Positions 1 to 9,240 of a stretch of DNA of 64,000 bases are shown in pieces. Source of the DNA: an uncultured Steroidobacter sp. (GTDB taxonomy: Bacteria > Pseudomonadota > Gammaproteobacteria > Steroidobacterales > Steroidobacteraceae); contig CALMII010000056.1 of NCBI GenBank assembly GCA_937864115.1, positions 1-64,000 of the forward strand. The letters run 5' to 3'. The notes beneath the pieces were generated by a model. That model saw nothing but the letters and a program-made list of their open reading frames with translations, ran no database searches and was not told the DNA's origin. The translations under genes and the position numbers were made by a program. Numbering within the stretch: the stretch's first letter is position 1; each line of letters begins with the position of its first letter.

Positions 1-8
1 CACTCACC

Positions 9-77
9 GACCGGCATGCGGTGAACTGCGCGACCGGCATCACGTGAAATCGGTGACCGGCATGGGCGAAATGCGCA
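9..77. repeat. three 23-bp direct repeats at left edge
   Basis: GACCGGCAT occurs at 9, 32 and 55, exactly 23 bp apart. Parts of the following bases are also shared (TGAA, then a purine-rich stretch). Regularly spaced terminal repeats of about 20 bp are typical transposase-binding sites of IS21-family elements, so this may be the end of an insertion sequence whose body lies left of the window. No transposase is visible here, so the assignment is inference. Confidence 0.5.
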
Positions 78-247
78 TTAACGTGACATGAAACAGTGGA
101 TCAGGCGCCAGGATTGCGCCTGGCCATCCATGGCCGGCGCGCGTTCGCGCCAGCTATCGCTGTCCGAAATCGTTCCCGACGATTTCGTCGAACCTGGGTT
201 GTCGCGTTCAAAGCGCGATGTCCTGCCGCTAGACGACGCCTGAAAAC

Positions 248-321
248 TGGTGGGCCCGGAGGGGATCGAACCCTCGCCATCCGGTTAAAAGCCGGGTGCT
301 CTACCCTTGAGCTACGAGCCC
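248..321 (-). tRNA. tRNA-Lys (UUU)
   Basis: The minus strand folds as a cloverleaf with acceptor GGGCTCG pairing CGGGCCC (one wobble), TA at positions 8-9, anticodon loop CTTTTAA giving anticodon UUU, a T arm with TTCGATC, and an encoded CCA. The outermost anticodon-stem pair is mismatched. It is the last gene of an eight-member minus-strand tRNA array. Confidence 0.88.
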
Positions 322-339
322 GCGCGTCAAGGTGGAAAT

Positions 340-415
340 TGGTGGACCGTGAAGGAGTCGAACCTTCAACCCTCCGGTTAAGAGCCGGGAGCTCTGCCAA
401 TTGAGCTAACGATCC
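340..415 (-). tRNA. tRNA-Lys (CUU)
   Basis: A 76-nt cloverleaf: acceptor GGATCGT with ACGGTCC, anticodon loop CTCTTAA giving CUU, T loop TTCGACT, encoded CCA. Together with the neighbouring UUU gene it covers both lysine codons. It lies 18 bp from the UUU gene in the array. Confidence 0.92.
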
Positions 416-418
416 AAG

Positions 419-500
419 TGGTGCGGTCGGGATCGAACCGACACAACCTACGGTCACCGCATTTTAAGGGCGGCGCGTCTTCCCATTTCGTCACAGGCGC
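419..500 (-). tRNA. degenerate tRNA-Leu-like gene (UAA)
   Basis: About 82 nt on the minus strand with a class II look: a D arm like that of tRNA-Leu, anticodon loop CTTAAAA (anticodon UAA), a variable arm longer than in class I, T loop TTCGATC and terminal CCA. The 3' acceptor strand appears about four nucleotides short, so only the first three pairs with 5' GCGCCTG form. One anticodon-stem pair is also mismatched. It is probably a pseudo-tRNA or a strongly divergent mobile-element tRNA. Confidence 0.55.
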
Positions 501-529
501 AAAATCTGTGTTGGTGGGCGGGGAGAAGT

Positions 530-605
530 TGGAAGCAGGAGCCGGATTCGAACCGACGACCTCGAGCTTACAAGGCGGCTGCTCTGTCAACTGAGCTACG
601 CGGGC
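530..605 (-). tRNA. degenerate tRNA-Thr-like gene (UGU)
   Basis: Length 76 with intact D arm, T arm (GTCGG / CCGGC around TTCGAAT), anticodon loop CTTGTAA (UGU) and CCA. The acceptor strands GCCCGCG and TCCTGCT pair badly, and the anticodon stem GCCGC / GCTCG keeps only two pairs. The outline of a threonine tRNA is clear but the stems are eroded, so function is doubtful. Confidence 0.6.
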
Positions 606-611
606 TAAAGG

Positions 612-688
612 TGGTGGACCTGGTGAGATTCGAACTCACATCCATCTGCTTGCAAAGCAGCGGCTCTGCCAATTGGAGCTACAGGCCC
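612..688 (-). tRNA. tRNA-Ala (UGC)
   Basis: A 77-nt gene: acceptor GGGCCTG with CAGGTCC (one G-U pair), anticodon loop TTTGCAA giving UGC, T loop TTCGAAT and CCA. It is separated by only 6 bp from the Thr-like gene. The D loop has one extra residue compared with the usual form. Otherwise it looks functional. Confidence 0.85.
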
Positions 689-697
689 ATTGAATGG

Positions 698-786
698 TGG
701 TGGGCAATCAGGGAGGGAGTCGAACCCCGTGTGTACGAGACGTCTGATTTACAGCCAGATGCAGTCGCCAGTGCTGCTCATTGCCC
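698..786 (-). tRNA. tRNA-Tyr-like gene (GUA)
   Basis: An 89-nt class II gene: perfect acceptor GGGCAAT / ATTGCCC, anticodon loop CTGTAAA giving GUA, long variable arm and CCA. About four extra nucleotides lie between the T stem and the acceptor strand, and the T stem is imperfect. The body therefore looks partly eroded although the ends are intact. Confidence 0.65.
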
Positions 787-794
787 GAAAGAAG

Positions 795-870
795 TGGTGC
801 GGACGAGGGGACTCGAACCCCTGGCCTCGACGTTGGCGACGTCGTGATCTGCCAACTGAACTACATCCGC
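795..870 (-). tRNA. tRNA-Gly (GCC)
   Basis: A 76-nt cloverleaf: acceptor GCGGATG / CGTCCGC, perfect anticodon stem CGACG / CGTCG around TCGCCAA (anticodon GCC), T loop TTCGAGT and CCA. It looks fully functional, unlike several array neighbours. Confidence 0.93.
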
Positions 871-934
871 AGATCGACTAAGATGCTCGCTCGCTCGGAC
901 TCGCGTGGAGGAGCGTGCAACATGCATCGGAATG

Positions 935-1010
935 TGGAGCGGATGATGGGGATCGAACCCACGACAATCTGCTTGGAAGGCAGAAGCTCTACCGGCTGAG
1001 CTACATCCGC
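935..1010 (-). tRNA. tRNA-Gly (UCC)
   Basis: A 76-nt cloverleaf: acceptor GCGGATG / CATCCGC, discriminator U, anticodon stem TCTGC / GCAGA around CTTCCAA (anticodon UCC), T loop TTCGATC and CCA. It is the first gene of the minus-strand array in the direction of transcription. I see no convincing -10 element just upstream. Confidence 0.93.
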
Positions 1011-1346
1011 GAATTTCAGAGCGAGTGAGACCCTCACGCGTGAACGTGCTTCAAAAATTCTCACCAGCTCCTGGGCTCTCGCCTTCGAACTCGCCGCAGA
1101 TCTGAATCGCGTGTTGGACGCGCAGACCGATCCCGCCCGCCTGTGAAGACAGGCGCGTGTGCAAGATCTCGGGCGAGAGCCCATGATCATTCAAATTGTT
1201 AAACAGCGACCTGTGACGGGCGTGCGTCGCAGGGGATGCGCACGCGCGAGCGCACGAATCCGATTGAGGGCCAGTCGATGACATGGCCTCGTGGGCGGGA
1301 CACTTTGGGGTTTTGAACCGAACCCGATGGATTTCGGGTGGTATCT

Positions 1347-1396
1347 GGCTCCCTTTGGGTGCCCCGTCCGGCTTATGCCTTCGGGGCTTGGGAGCC
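1347..1396. other. strong two-part hairpin in gene-free region 1020-1928
   Basis: GGCTCCC (1347-1353) pairs with GGGAGCC (1390-1396), and inside it GCCCCG (1361-1366) pairs with CGGGGC (1382-1387). A second hairpin follows at about 1430-1450 (TTCGCG / CGCGAA). No convincing protein gene occupies 1020-1928; the open frames there have no recognisable homology. The folds may belong to an unrecognised RNA or to a decayed mobile element. Confidence 0.45.
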
Positions 1397-1569
1397 GAGA
1401 AGGCGGTTAGGCGGCGGGTTGAATCCCGTGTTCGCGATAATCTTTCGCGAATGGCCGTGACCAGCTACCCGTAATCGACGGGCAGCCGAGCGCGGCGCGA
1501 TTGGTATCGCGTAGCGTTCTGAAAATGGCTGTGCCGTTCGACAACATGGGAAAACTCTTCTCTCTTCGC

Positions 1570-1742
1570 TGCGGATTTCGCCGCAAGAATATTTACAAGG
1601 GCGCGAAGCCTAGCCGTGCACCGTTGCGTTCGCAACTACTTCTCGTAGCACAACCATTCCGACATCTCGATTTGTCGGAACAGTCGCTCGATCACTGGGA
1701 ACGCCACCTCGCAGAGGCTTTGGTTCTCAAGAGGCGAGAACC
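1570..1742. repeat. four short inverted repeats in series
   Basis: Four perfect or near-perfect stems lie within 173 bp: TGCGG/CCGCA (1570-1585), GTTGC/GCAAC (1623-1636), TTCCGACA/TGTCGGAA (1657-1680) and GGTTCTC/GAGAACC (1722-1742). Loops are 4-8 nt. They lie just upstream of the integrase remnant in sequence that codes for nothing recognisable. Confidence 0.5.
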
Positions 1743-1928
1743 AGGCCATCTTCTCTGCGCTCTCAAGAAGGTTTCTGACAATTCTCCATGCCAGGTTTCT
1801 TCCGTCCTGAGGCTTGCCGCCTGTCCTATCGGTTTTTCTGCGAGCAGCGGAGGCAACGCTTGCAAAGGCGAAGGAAACGGGGACTTCCAAACAGAAAATG
1901 CGACTGCGACGGATTGAACGAAACGCGT

Positions 1929-2083
1929 ACAAACAAGACCTTCACGTTCCACGATTTGCGAGCCAAGAACGCCAGCGACGATACAGACGATATGGTCGCC
2001 AGCAGCCGTCTGGGCATCTCGATCCGAAGGTGACTGAGCGCGTCTATCGTCGGAAGCCGGTGCGCGTGCGACCGCTCCAGTAG
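1929..2083 (+). pseudogene. 3' remnant of a tyrosine recombinase/integrase
   Basis: One frame reads TFTFHDLRAKNASDD, the HxLR box of tyrosine integrases, from about 1935, and hits a stop at 2031. The next frame, starting at LGHLDPK near 2012, continues through TERVYRRKPVRVRPLQ and ends at 2083, as in phage-type integrase C-termini. One missing base near 2012 joins the two. Only about 50 C-terminal residues survive, including the Arg of the box and the catalytic Tyr of RVYRRK; the N-terminal and central parts are gone. The remnant reads toward tRNA-Asn, whose 3' end is 122 bp away, as expected of an integrase left beside an attachment site. Confidence 0.72.
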
Positions 2084-2143
2084 CCCTTTTCAGTGCCGCC
2101 AGGTCGATCCCTGAGGTGGAGCCAGCCTCAATTTTATTGGACA

Positions 2144-2154
2144 GGGGGGGGGGG
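2144..2154. repeat. 11-nt poly-G tract
   Basis: Eleven consecutive G residues lie between the integrase remnant and tRNA-Asn. Such tracts are prone to slippage and to sequencing error. There is no coding sequence over it, so phase variation of a protein is not supported. Confidence 0.8.
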
Positions 2155-2204
2155 CAGATATTTAGACAGCGCAGCTCGTGAAGGATGCGTAAGTCTTTGA
2201 AAAG

Positions 2205-2279
2205 TGGCTCCCCGGGCCGGACTCGAACCAGCGACCAACGGATTAACAGTCCGTCGCTCTACCACTGAGCTACCGGGGA
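2205..2279 (-). tRNA. tRNA-Asn (GUU)
   Basis: A 75-nt cloverleaf: acceptor TCCCCGG / CCGGGGA, discriminator G, anticodon loop CTGTTAA giving GUU, T loop TTCGAGT and CCA. Its 3' end faces the integrase remnant. tRNA-Asn is a frequent integration site. I could not find a second copy of its 3' end inside the window. Confidence 0.95.
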
Positions 2280-2381
2280 ACACATGGTGGGAAATCGAAG
2301 GCGCGCGATTCTGCGGAAAGCACCTGTGGGGTGTCAAGGCAACGGGCTGCAGCGCGGCGAAAGCTCAGGCGATCCCGTAGA

Positions 2382-3578
2382 TCAGGCGGCCTGTGCTGCT
2401 CGCAATGCCTTGTCGATGCGGCGCAGCGCTTCTTCCAGCGTCTGCAGGCTGCAGGCGTAGGAAAGCCTCATGTGGCCCGGTGCGCCGAAGCCGCTGCCCG
2501 GCACGACGGCGACGCCGGCGTGATTGAGCAGGTATTCGGCGAACGCGTTGTCGTCGTGGGCGCCAACCAGGGGCATGGCTTTTTCGACATTCGCGAATGC
2601 GTAGAACGTGCCGGCGCCGGCGAGACAGGAGATGCCGGTCAGCTTGTTCAAGCCTTCCACCACGAAATCATGGCGTTGCTTGAAATGCAGATTCATGGCG
2701 TGGACGTCGGATTGATCGCCGTTCAGCGCCACGGTCGCAGCCTTCTGCGCGATCGATGAGGCATTGGACGTGCTCTGCCCCTGGATGGTCGCCATCGCCG
2801 TGACCAGTTCGACCGGTCCGCCGCAGTAGCCGATGCGCCAACCCGTCATGGCGTAGGCCTTCGAGACGCCGTTGACGGTGACGGTGCGGTCGTGGAGATC
2901 GGGGCAGACCTGGGCCAGCGTCGCGAAAGGTTCGGCGCCCCAATAAATGTGTTCGTACATGTCGTCCGTGCAGATGACGACCTGCGGATGACGCCGCAGC
3001 ACCGCGCCGAGCGCGTGCAGTTCGGTCGACGAATACGCGGCGCCGGTCGGATTGCTGGGGCTGTTCAATATGAACAGCTTCGTCCTGGGCGTGATCGCGG
3101 CTTCCAGCTGCGCGGGGGTGATCTTGTAGCCCTGGTCGGGGCCTGCATACGGCGTGACCGGGATGCCGTCGGCGAGCATCACCATGTCGGGATACGACAC
3201 CCAGTACGGCGCCGGGATGACGGCTTCGTCGCCGCTGTCGATGAGCGCCATGATCAGGTTGAAGATCGTCTGTTTGGCACCGGTCGACACCAGGATCTGG
3301 CTGCGCTTGTAGGTCAGATCGTTTTCGCGCTTGAACTTCGCGATGATCGCGTCCTTCAGTTCGGCGTTGCCTTCCACCGGCGTGTAGCGCGTGAAGCCTT
3401 TGCGGATCGCATCGACGCCTGCATCCGAGATGTGAATGGGCGTGTCGAAATCGGGCTCGCCGGCGCCGAGGCTGATGATGTCCTTGCCCTCGGCCTTGAG
3501 CTGCGCGACGCGCCCGGTGAGGGCGACGGTGGGGGAGGGCTTGACGCGCTGGACGCGCTTTGAGACTGCTAGACTCAC
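2382..3578 (-). CDS. aspC: aspartate-type aminotransferase (class I, PLP-dependent)
   Basis: A 398-residue fold-type I aminotransferase that probably moves the amino group between aspartate and 2-oxoglutarate; enzymes of this I-gamma subgroup can also accept prephenate. Visible marks are the N-terminal SLGAGEPDFDTP, NSPSNPTG near residue 173, the PLP lysine at about 240 in SKAYAMTGWR, and the C-terminal MRLSYA with the substrate arginine. The length is normal. It is divergent from uvrB, with 142 bp between the starts, and is transcribed alone toward tRNA-Asn. The exact substrate cannot be read from the sequence. Confidence 0.9.
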   Translation of the reverse strand: MSLAVSKRVQRVKPSPTVALTGRVAQLKAEGKDIISLGAGEPDFDTPIHISDAGVDAIRKGFTRYTPVEGNAELKDAIIAKFKRENDLTYKRSQILVSTGAKQTIFNLIMALIDSGDEAVIPAPYWVSYPDMVMLADGIPVTPYAGPDQGYKITPAQLEAAITPRTKLFILNSPSNPTGAAYSSTELHALGAVLRRHPQVVICTDDMYEHIYWGAEPFATLAQVCPDLHDRTVTVNGVSKAYAMTGWRIGYCGGPVELVTAMATIQGQSTSNASSIAQKAATVALNGDQSDVHAMNLHFKQRHDFVVEGLNKLTGISCLAGAGTFYAFANVEKAMPLVGAHDDNAFAEYLLNHAGVAVVPGSGFGAPGHMRLSYACSLQTLEEALRRIDKALRAAQAA

Positions 3579-3720
3579 TTGGGCACCGCGGTTCGAACGA
3601 ATTGCCCCGGCATTCTAGTCGCTCGTTGCCGTGGATCGGCCGGATTTCTTCCCTGACATGCGCTGGCAGGATTCGCTGACAAGCTTGTCCCATCCACTCT
3701 CGCCCTCATTTTCCCTGGCC

Positions 3721-5757
<2,037 letters not shown>

Positions 5758-5821
5758 GCAATCCCTGAATCCAGGGTCGCTTGTCATCCGTGCGGGAAGG
5801 ACTGCTGCGACGCCACCTTCC

Positions 5822-5850
5822 TTGCCTCTGCCGCAATGCATCGCTATCCT
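5822..5850 (+). promoter_or_regulatory. sigma70-type promoter for tRNA-Val
   Basis: TTGCCT (5822-5827), a 17-bp spacer and TATCCT (5845-5850) are followed by a GC-rich discriminator, 18 bp before tRNA-Val. Position and spacing fit a stable-RNA promoter. Confidence 0.5.
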
Positions 5851-5867
5851 TGCGCACCCTTTTTCCT

Positions 5868-5942
5868 GCGCGCGTAGCTCAGCGGTAGAGCATCACCTTG
5901 ACATGGTGGGGGTCACAGGTTCGATCCCTGTCGCGCGCACCA
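5868..5942 (+). tRNA. tRNA-Val (GAC)
   Basis: A 75-nt cloverleaf: acceptor GCGCGCG / CGCGCGC, anticodon loop TTGACAT giving GAC, T loop TTCGATC and encoded CCA. It lies between uvrB and thrS, with its own promoter candidate before it and a terminator after it. Confidence 0.95.
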
Positions 5943-5986
5943 AAATCTTGTCGCCGGAGCGATGGCCCAGCGAAAGTGAAACAAAC

Positions 5987-6012
5987 AGCGACGCCCGGCG
6001 TCGCTTTTTTTT
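5987..6012 (+). terminator. intrinsic terminator after tRNA-Val
   Basis: AGCGACGCC pairs with GGCGTCGCT and is followed by a run of T residues to 6012. It ends the tRNA transcript 28 bp before thrS. Confidence 0.85.
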
Positions 6013-6039
6013 CCCGGCGAAGGCCCTAAGTACACCTGT

Positions 6040-7968
6040 ATGCCTGTCATTACTCTTCCAGACGGCAGTCAACGGACTTATCCGGGGGCGGTGACCGTCG
6101 CACAGATTGCGGCCGACATCGGACCGGGACTCGCCAAGGCGACGGTGGCCGGCAAGGTCGACGGCAGGCTGGTCGACGCCTGCGATCCGATCGACAAGGA
6201 CTCGAAAGTCCAGATCATCACGCCGAAGGACCAGGAAGGTCTCGAGATCATCCGTCACTCGTTCGCGCACCTGCTGGGGCATGCGCTGAAGCAGCTCTAT
6301 CCGACTGCGAAGATGGTGATCGGTCCGGTGATCGAAGACGGTTTCTATTACGACATTGCCTACGAACGTCCCTTCACGCCGGCCGATCTGGAAGCGATCG
6401 AAAACCGGATGCGTGAACTCGTGCAGAAGGACTACGACGTCATCAAGAAAGTGACGCCGCGCGAGCAGGTCATCCAGGTCTTCAAGGAACGCGGTGAGGA
6501 CTACAAGCTGCGCCTGGTCGATGGCATGCCCGACGAAAAGGCGATGGGCCTGTATCACCATGAAGAATACGTCGACATGTGCCGCGGTCCGCACGTGCCG
6601 AATACCCGCTTCCTGCGCGCGTTCAAGCTGACCAAGCTGGCGGGCGCGTACTGGCGCGGCGATTCGCGCAACGAAATGCTTCAGCGCATCTACGGCACCG
6701 CGTGGACCGACGAGAAGGCGCTCAAGGCGTATCTCACCCGGCTCGAAGAGGCCGAGAAGCGCGATCACCGCAAGATCGGCAGGGAAATGGACCTGTTTCA
6801 TTTCCAGGAAGAAGCACCCGGCGCCGTGTTCTGGCATCCGAAGGGCTGGTCGCTGTTCCAGTCCCTGATCGCCTATATGCGCCAGTACCAGGGCGCGGCC
6901 GGCTGGCAGGAAGTCAGCGCGCCGGAAGTCGTGGACCAGAAGCTCTGGGAACGCTCCGGTCATCTCGAAACCTTCGGCGAAAACATGTTCTTCGTGAAGG
7001 TGCCGGAAGAGCGCAAGTACTGCCTGAAGCCCATGAACTGCCCGGGCCACGTGCAGATCTTCAATCAGGGCCTGAAGAGCTATCGCGACCTGCCGGTGCG
7101 GTTCTGCGAATTCGGCAAGGTGCATCGTTACGAGCCGTCGGGTGCCTTGCACGGCCTGATGCGCGTCCGGGCGTTCACTCAGGATGACGGCCACGCCTTC
7201 TGCGCGATGGATCAGCTTCTGGACGAGGCCGTCAGCCAGACGAAGCTGATTCTGGGGCTGTATTCGGAGTTCGGTTTCGACGACGTTCGCATCAAGTTCT
7301 CGGATCGACCGCCGAAACGCGTCGGTTCGGACGAAGTCTGGGACAAGGCGGAAGACGCCCTGAAGGCCGCGCTGACCCAGTTGAACCTCGACTACACCCT
7401 GAACCCGGGCGAGGGCGCCTTCTACGGTCCGAAACTCGAATTCGTGCTGCGCGATGCCATCGGCCGCGACTGGCAGTGCGGCACCCTGCAGGTCGACCTG
7501 AACATGCCGGGCCGGCTCGGGGCGACCTATATCGGCGAAGACGGCCAGAAGCACGTCCCGGTCATGCTGCACCGGGCCCTGTTCGGCTCGCTCGAGCGTT
7601 TTACCGGCATCCTGATCGAGCATTTCGCCGGAAAGCTGCCCCTGTGGCTCGCTCCGGTACAGGCCGTGATCATGAATATCACCGACGGCCAGGCCGACTA
7701 CGTGAGCCGGGTCACCGAAAGCCTGAAAAATCAGGGGCTTCGCGTGATTTCGGACTTGCGCAACGAAAAAGTCGGCTTTAAGATCCGCGAGCACACGCTG
7801 CAGCGCGTCCCGTACCTATTGGTCGCTGGTGATCGCGAGGCAGGTTCTAATTCTCTGGCCGTGCGCACCCGTAGTGGTAAAGATCTCGGAGCGATGTCAT
7901 TGGATGTCATCGCCGGGAAGTTTGCCGCTGAAGTAACGAGCCGCGGCCGGACCAGTCTGGAGGTATGA
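6040..7968 (+). CDS. thrS: threonyl-tRNA synthetase
   Basis: Charges tRNA-Thr in the cytoplasm. The 642-residue class II synthetase has an N-terminal TGS domain (ITLPDGSQRTYPG), the editing domain with HSFAHLLGHA near residue 71 and its HxxxH/Cys zinc site, the catalytic core (motif 2 near VHRYEPSGALHGL, zinc ligands including CPGH) and the C-terminal anticodon-binding domain. The length matches the family. The final codons overlap the infC ribosome-binding site, so thrS and infC are probably translated from one message, the usual bacterial arrangement. Confidence 0.97.
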   Translation: MPVITLPDGSQRTYPGAVTVAQIAADIGPGLAKATVAGKVDGRLVDACDPIDKDSKVQIITPKDQEGLEIIRHSFAHLLGHALKQLYPTAKMVIGPVIEDGFYYDIAYERPFTPADLEAIENRMRELVQKDYDVIKKVTPREQVIQVFKERGEDYKLRLVDGMPDEKAMGLYHHEEYVDMCRGPHVPNTRFLRAFKLTKLAGAYWRGDSRNEMLQRIYGTAWTDEKALKAYLTRLEEAEKRDHRKIGREMDLFHFQEEAPGAVFWHPKGWSLFQSLIAYMRQYQGAAGWQEVSAPEVVDQKLWERSGHLETFGENMFFVKVPEERKYCLKPMNCPGHVQIFNQGLKSYRDLPVRFCEFGKVHRYEPSGALHGLMRVRAFTQDDGHAFCAMDQLLDEAVSQTKLILGLYSEFGFDDVRIKFSDRPPKRVGSDEVWDKAEDALKAALTQLNLDYTLNPGEGAFYGPKLEFVLRDAIGRDWQCGTLQVDLNMPGRLGATYIGEDGQKHVPVMLHRALFGSLERFTGILIEHFAGKLPLWLAPVQAVIMNITDGQADYVSRVTESLKNQGLRVISDLRNEKVGFKIREHTLQRVPYLLVAGDREAGSNSLAVRTRSGKDLGAMSLDVIAGKFAAEVTSRGRTSLEV

Positions 7969-7971
7969 CGC

Positions 7972-8496
7972 ATCGCTGCTCCCATTGCTAAGCGCGTAAG
8001 GCGCAATGAAGAGATCACCGCGCCGAAGCTGCGCATCATCGACGCTCAGGGCGCACAGGCCGGCGTGATGACGCGGTTCGAGGCCCTCGCCATGGCGCAG
8101 GCCGCAGAGCTGGATCTCGTGGAGGTGTCGCCGACTGCCGATCCGCCGGTGTGCCGGATCATGGACTTCGGCAAGTTCCTGTTCGAACAGAACAAGAAGG
8201 CGCACGCAGCGAAGCGCAAGCAGAAGCAGATTCAGATCAAGGAAGTGAAGTTTCGCCCAGGGACGGAGGATGGCGACTATCAGGTGAAGTTGCGTAACCT
8301 GATTCGCTTCCTCGAAGAAGGAGACAAGGCCAAGGTCACGCTGCGGTTTCGCGGTCGTGAAATGGCCCATCAGGAAGTCGGTCGGGAACTTCTGAACCGG
8401 GTACAGGCCGATCTCGCACCCTACGCGCAGGTCGAGCAGAACCCGATGATGGAAGGCCGGCAGATGGTCATGATGTTCGGACCGAAAAGGAAGTAG
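7972..8496 (+). CDS. infC: translation initiation factor IF-3 (non-AUG start)
   Basis: IF-3 binds the 30S subunit and polices start-codon choice. PPVCRIMDFGKF, EVKFRPGTEDGDYQVK and LRFRGREMAHQ are diagnostic. The conserved N-terminal domain (RRNEEITAPKLRI) reaches upstream of the first GTG/ATG (8065/8068), so the true start must be earlier, and the frame there holds no ATG, GTG or TTG. GGAGG at 7959-7963 lies 8 nt before ATC (7972) and 20 nt before ATT (7984). I chose ATC for the spacing; ATT is the alternative. A rare start codon fits the known autoregulation of infC. The product is about 174 residues. Confidence 0.9.
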   Translation: MAAPIAKRVRRNEEITAPKLRIIDAQGAQAGVMTRFEALAMAQAAELDLVEVSPTADPPVCRIMDFGKFLFEQNKKAHAAKRKQKQIQIKEVKFRPGTEDGDYQVKLRNLIRFLEEGDKAKVTLRFRGREMAHQEVGRELLNRVQADLAPYAQVEQNPMMEGRQMVMMFGPKRK

Positions 8497-8499
8497 CGG

Positions 8500-8640
8500 T
8501 GCCGGGTTCATCCCGGTGTTGTCGAGAGTCCGAAACAACAAGTGAGCAACGGGAGCCGGCGCAGGCCGGGGATCGTTGTCCCGCCTCAAGAGGCGCAGTC
8601 CGGGCGATCCGGACGGCGTTCTTCAAAGGCTAAACAAGTG
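8500..8640 (+). promoter_or_regulatory. structured leader before rpmI-rplT
   Basis: The 155-nt space after infC folds into several hairpins: GCCGGG/CCCGGT near 8503-8518, CCGCCTC/GAGGCG near 8580-8595 and GTCCGG/CCGGAC near 8600-8620. In other bacteria L20 represses rpmI-rplT by binding the leader of this operon, so an L20-type autoregulatory leader is plausible. I could not match a specific consensus. Confidence 0.35.
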
Positions 8641-8651
8641 GAGTTTTTTAC

Positions 8652-8849
8652 ATGCCCAAGTTGAAGACCAACCGGGCAGCGGCGAAGCGTTTTCGCGCCA
8701 CTGCCAAGGGATTCAAGCGATCCCAGTCCCATCGTCGTCACAAGCTTACGAGCAAAACGAGCAAGCGTAAGCGTCAACTGCGCGCACCGAGCATGGTGTC
8801 GAAGCAGGATCTGACGCGTCTTGATTCACTGCTGCCGCACGCGAAGTAA
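8652..8849 (+). CDS. rpmI: 50S ribosomal protein L35
   Basis: A 65-residue, very basic L35: starts MPKLKTNRAAAKRF and carries the HRRHKLTSKTSKRKRQLR core. The length is normal. It sits between infC and rplT in the conserved order, with rplT starting 10 bp downstream, so the two are co-translated. The leader upstream may allow control by L20. Confidence 0.97.
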   Translation: MPKLKTNRAAAKRFRATAKGFKRSQSHRRHKLTSKTSKRKRQLRAPSMVSKQDLTRLDSLLPHAK

Positions 8850-8859
8850 GGAGTGAGAC

Positions 8860-9228
8860 ATGGCACGCGTTAAGAGAGGCGTCATCGCTGGCGCCCGTCA
8901 CAAGAAAATCCTCAAGAAGGCGAAGGGCTACTACAACGCCCGTCGCAAGGTCTTCCGCGCCGCGAAGCAGGCCGTCATCAAGGCCGGCCAGTATGCGTAT
9001 CGCGACCGCAAGACCAACAAGCGCAACTTCCGCGCGCTGTGGATCACGCGCATCAATGCCGAAGCGCGCGTTCACGGCCTGTCCTACAGCAAGCTGATCG
9101 CAGGCCTGACCAAGGCCGGCATCGCCATCGACCGCCGCGTGCTCGCGGACATCGCGATGCACGATGCCGCTGCGTTCGGCGTGCTCGCTCAGAAGGCCAA
9201 GGACAGCCTGGGCGCTGCAGCGGCCTGA
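8860..9228 (+). CDS. rplT: 50S ribosomal protein L20
   Basis: L20 is needed early in 50S assembly and binds 23S rRNA. The 122-residue protein has the family N-terminus MARVKRGVIAGARHKKILK, then KGYYNARRK and RNFRALWITRINAEAR. It is slightly longer than usual (117-119), with an alanine-rich tail. It has a good SD (AAGGAG) and lies directly behind rpmI. A terminator follows at 9241. Confidence 0.97.
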   Translation: MARVKRGVIAGARHKKILKKAKGYYNARRKVFRAAKQAVIKAGQYAYRDRKTNKRNFRALWITRINAEARVHGLSYSKLIAGLTKAGIAIDRRVLADIAMHDAAAFGVLAQKAKDSLGAAAA

Positions 9229-9240
9229 GAAGGAAGATGA

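Noticed and set aside
9..77. CRISPR-like phased repeats
   Set aside because: The period is 23 bp with a 9-bp core and partly shared intervals. There are no unique spacers of normal size and no cas genes.
1400..1460. tmRNA or extra tRNA around GGCGGGTTGAATCCCGTG
   Set aside because: It resembles a T arm, but no acceptor stem, CCA or tag frame is found around it.
1501..1917. 138-codon open frame on the plus strand
   Set aside because: No recognisable domain, no ribosome-binding site, and four hairpins run through it. Other frames are equally open.
3631..3720. Extended uvrB N-terminus
   Set aside because: The extra 30 residues are not like any UvrB N-terminus; the conserved sequence begins after 3721.
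3579..3720. LexA box between aspC and uvrB
   Set aside because: TTCGAACGAA near 3593 has some symmetry but does not match an SOS box with proper spacing.
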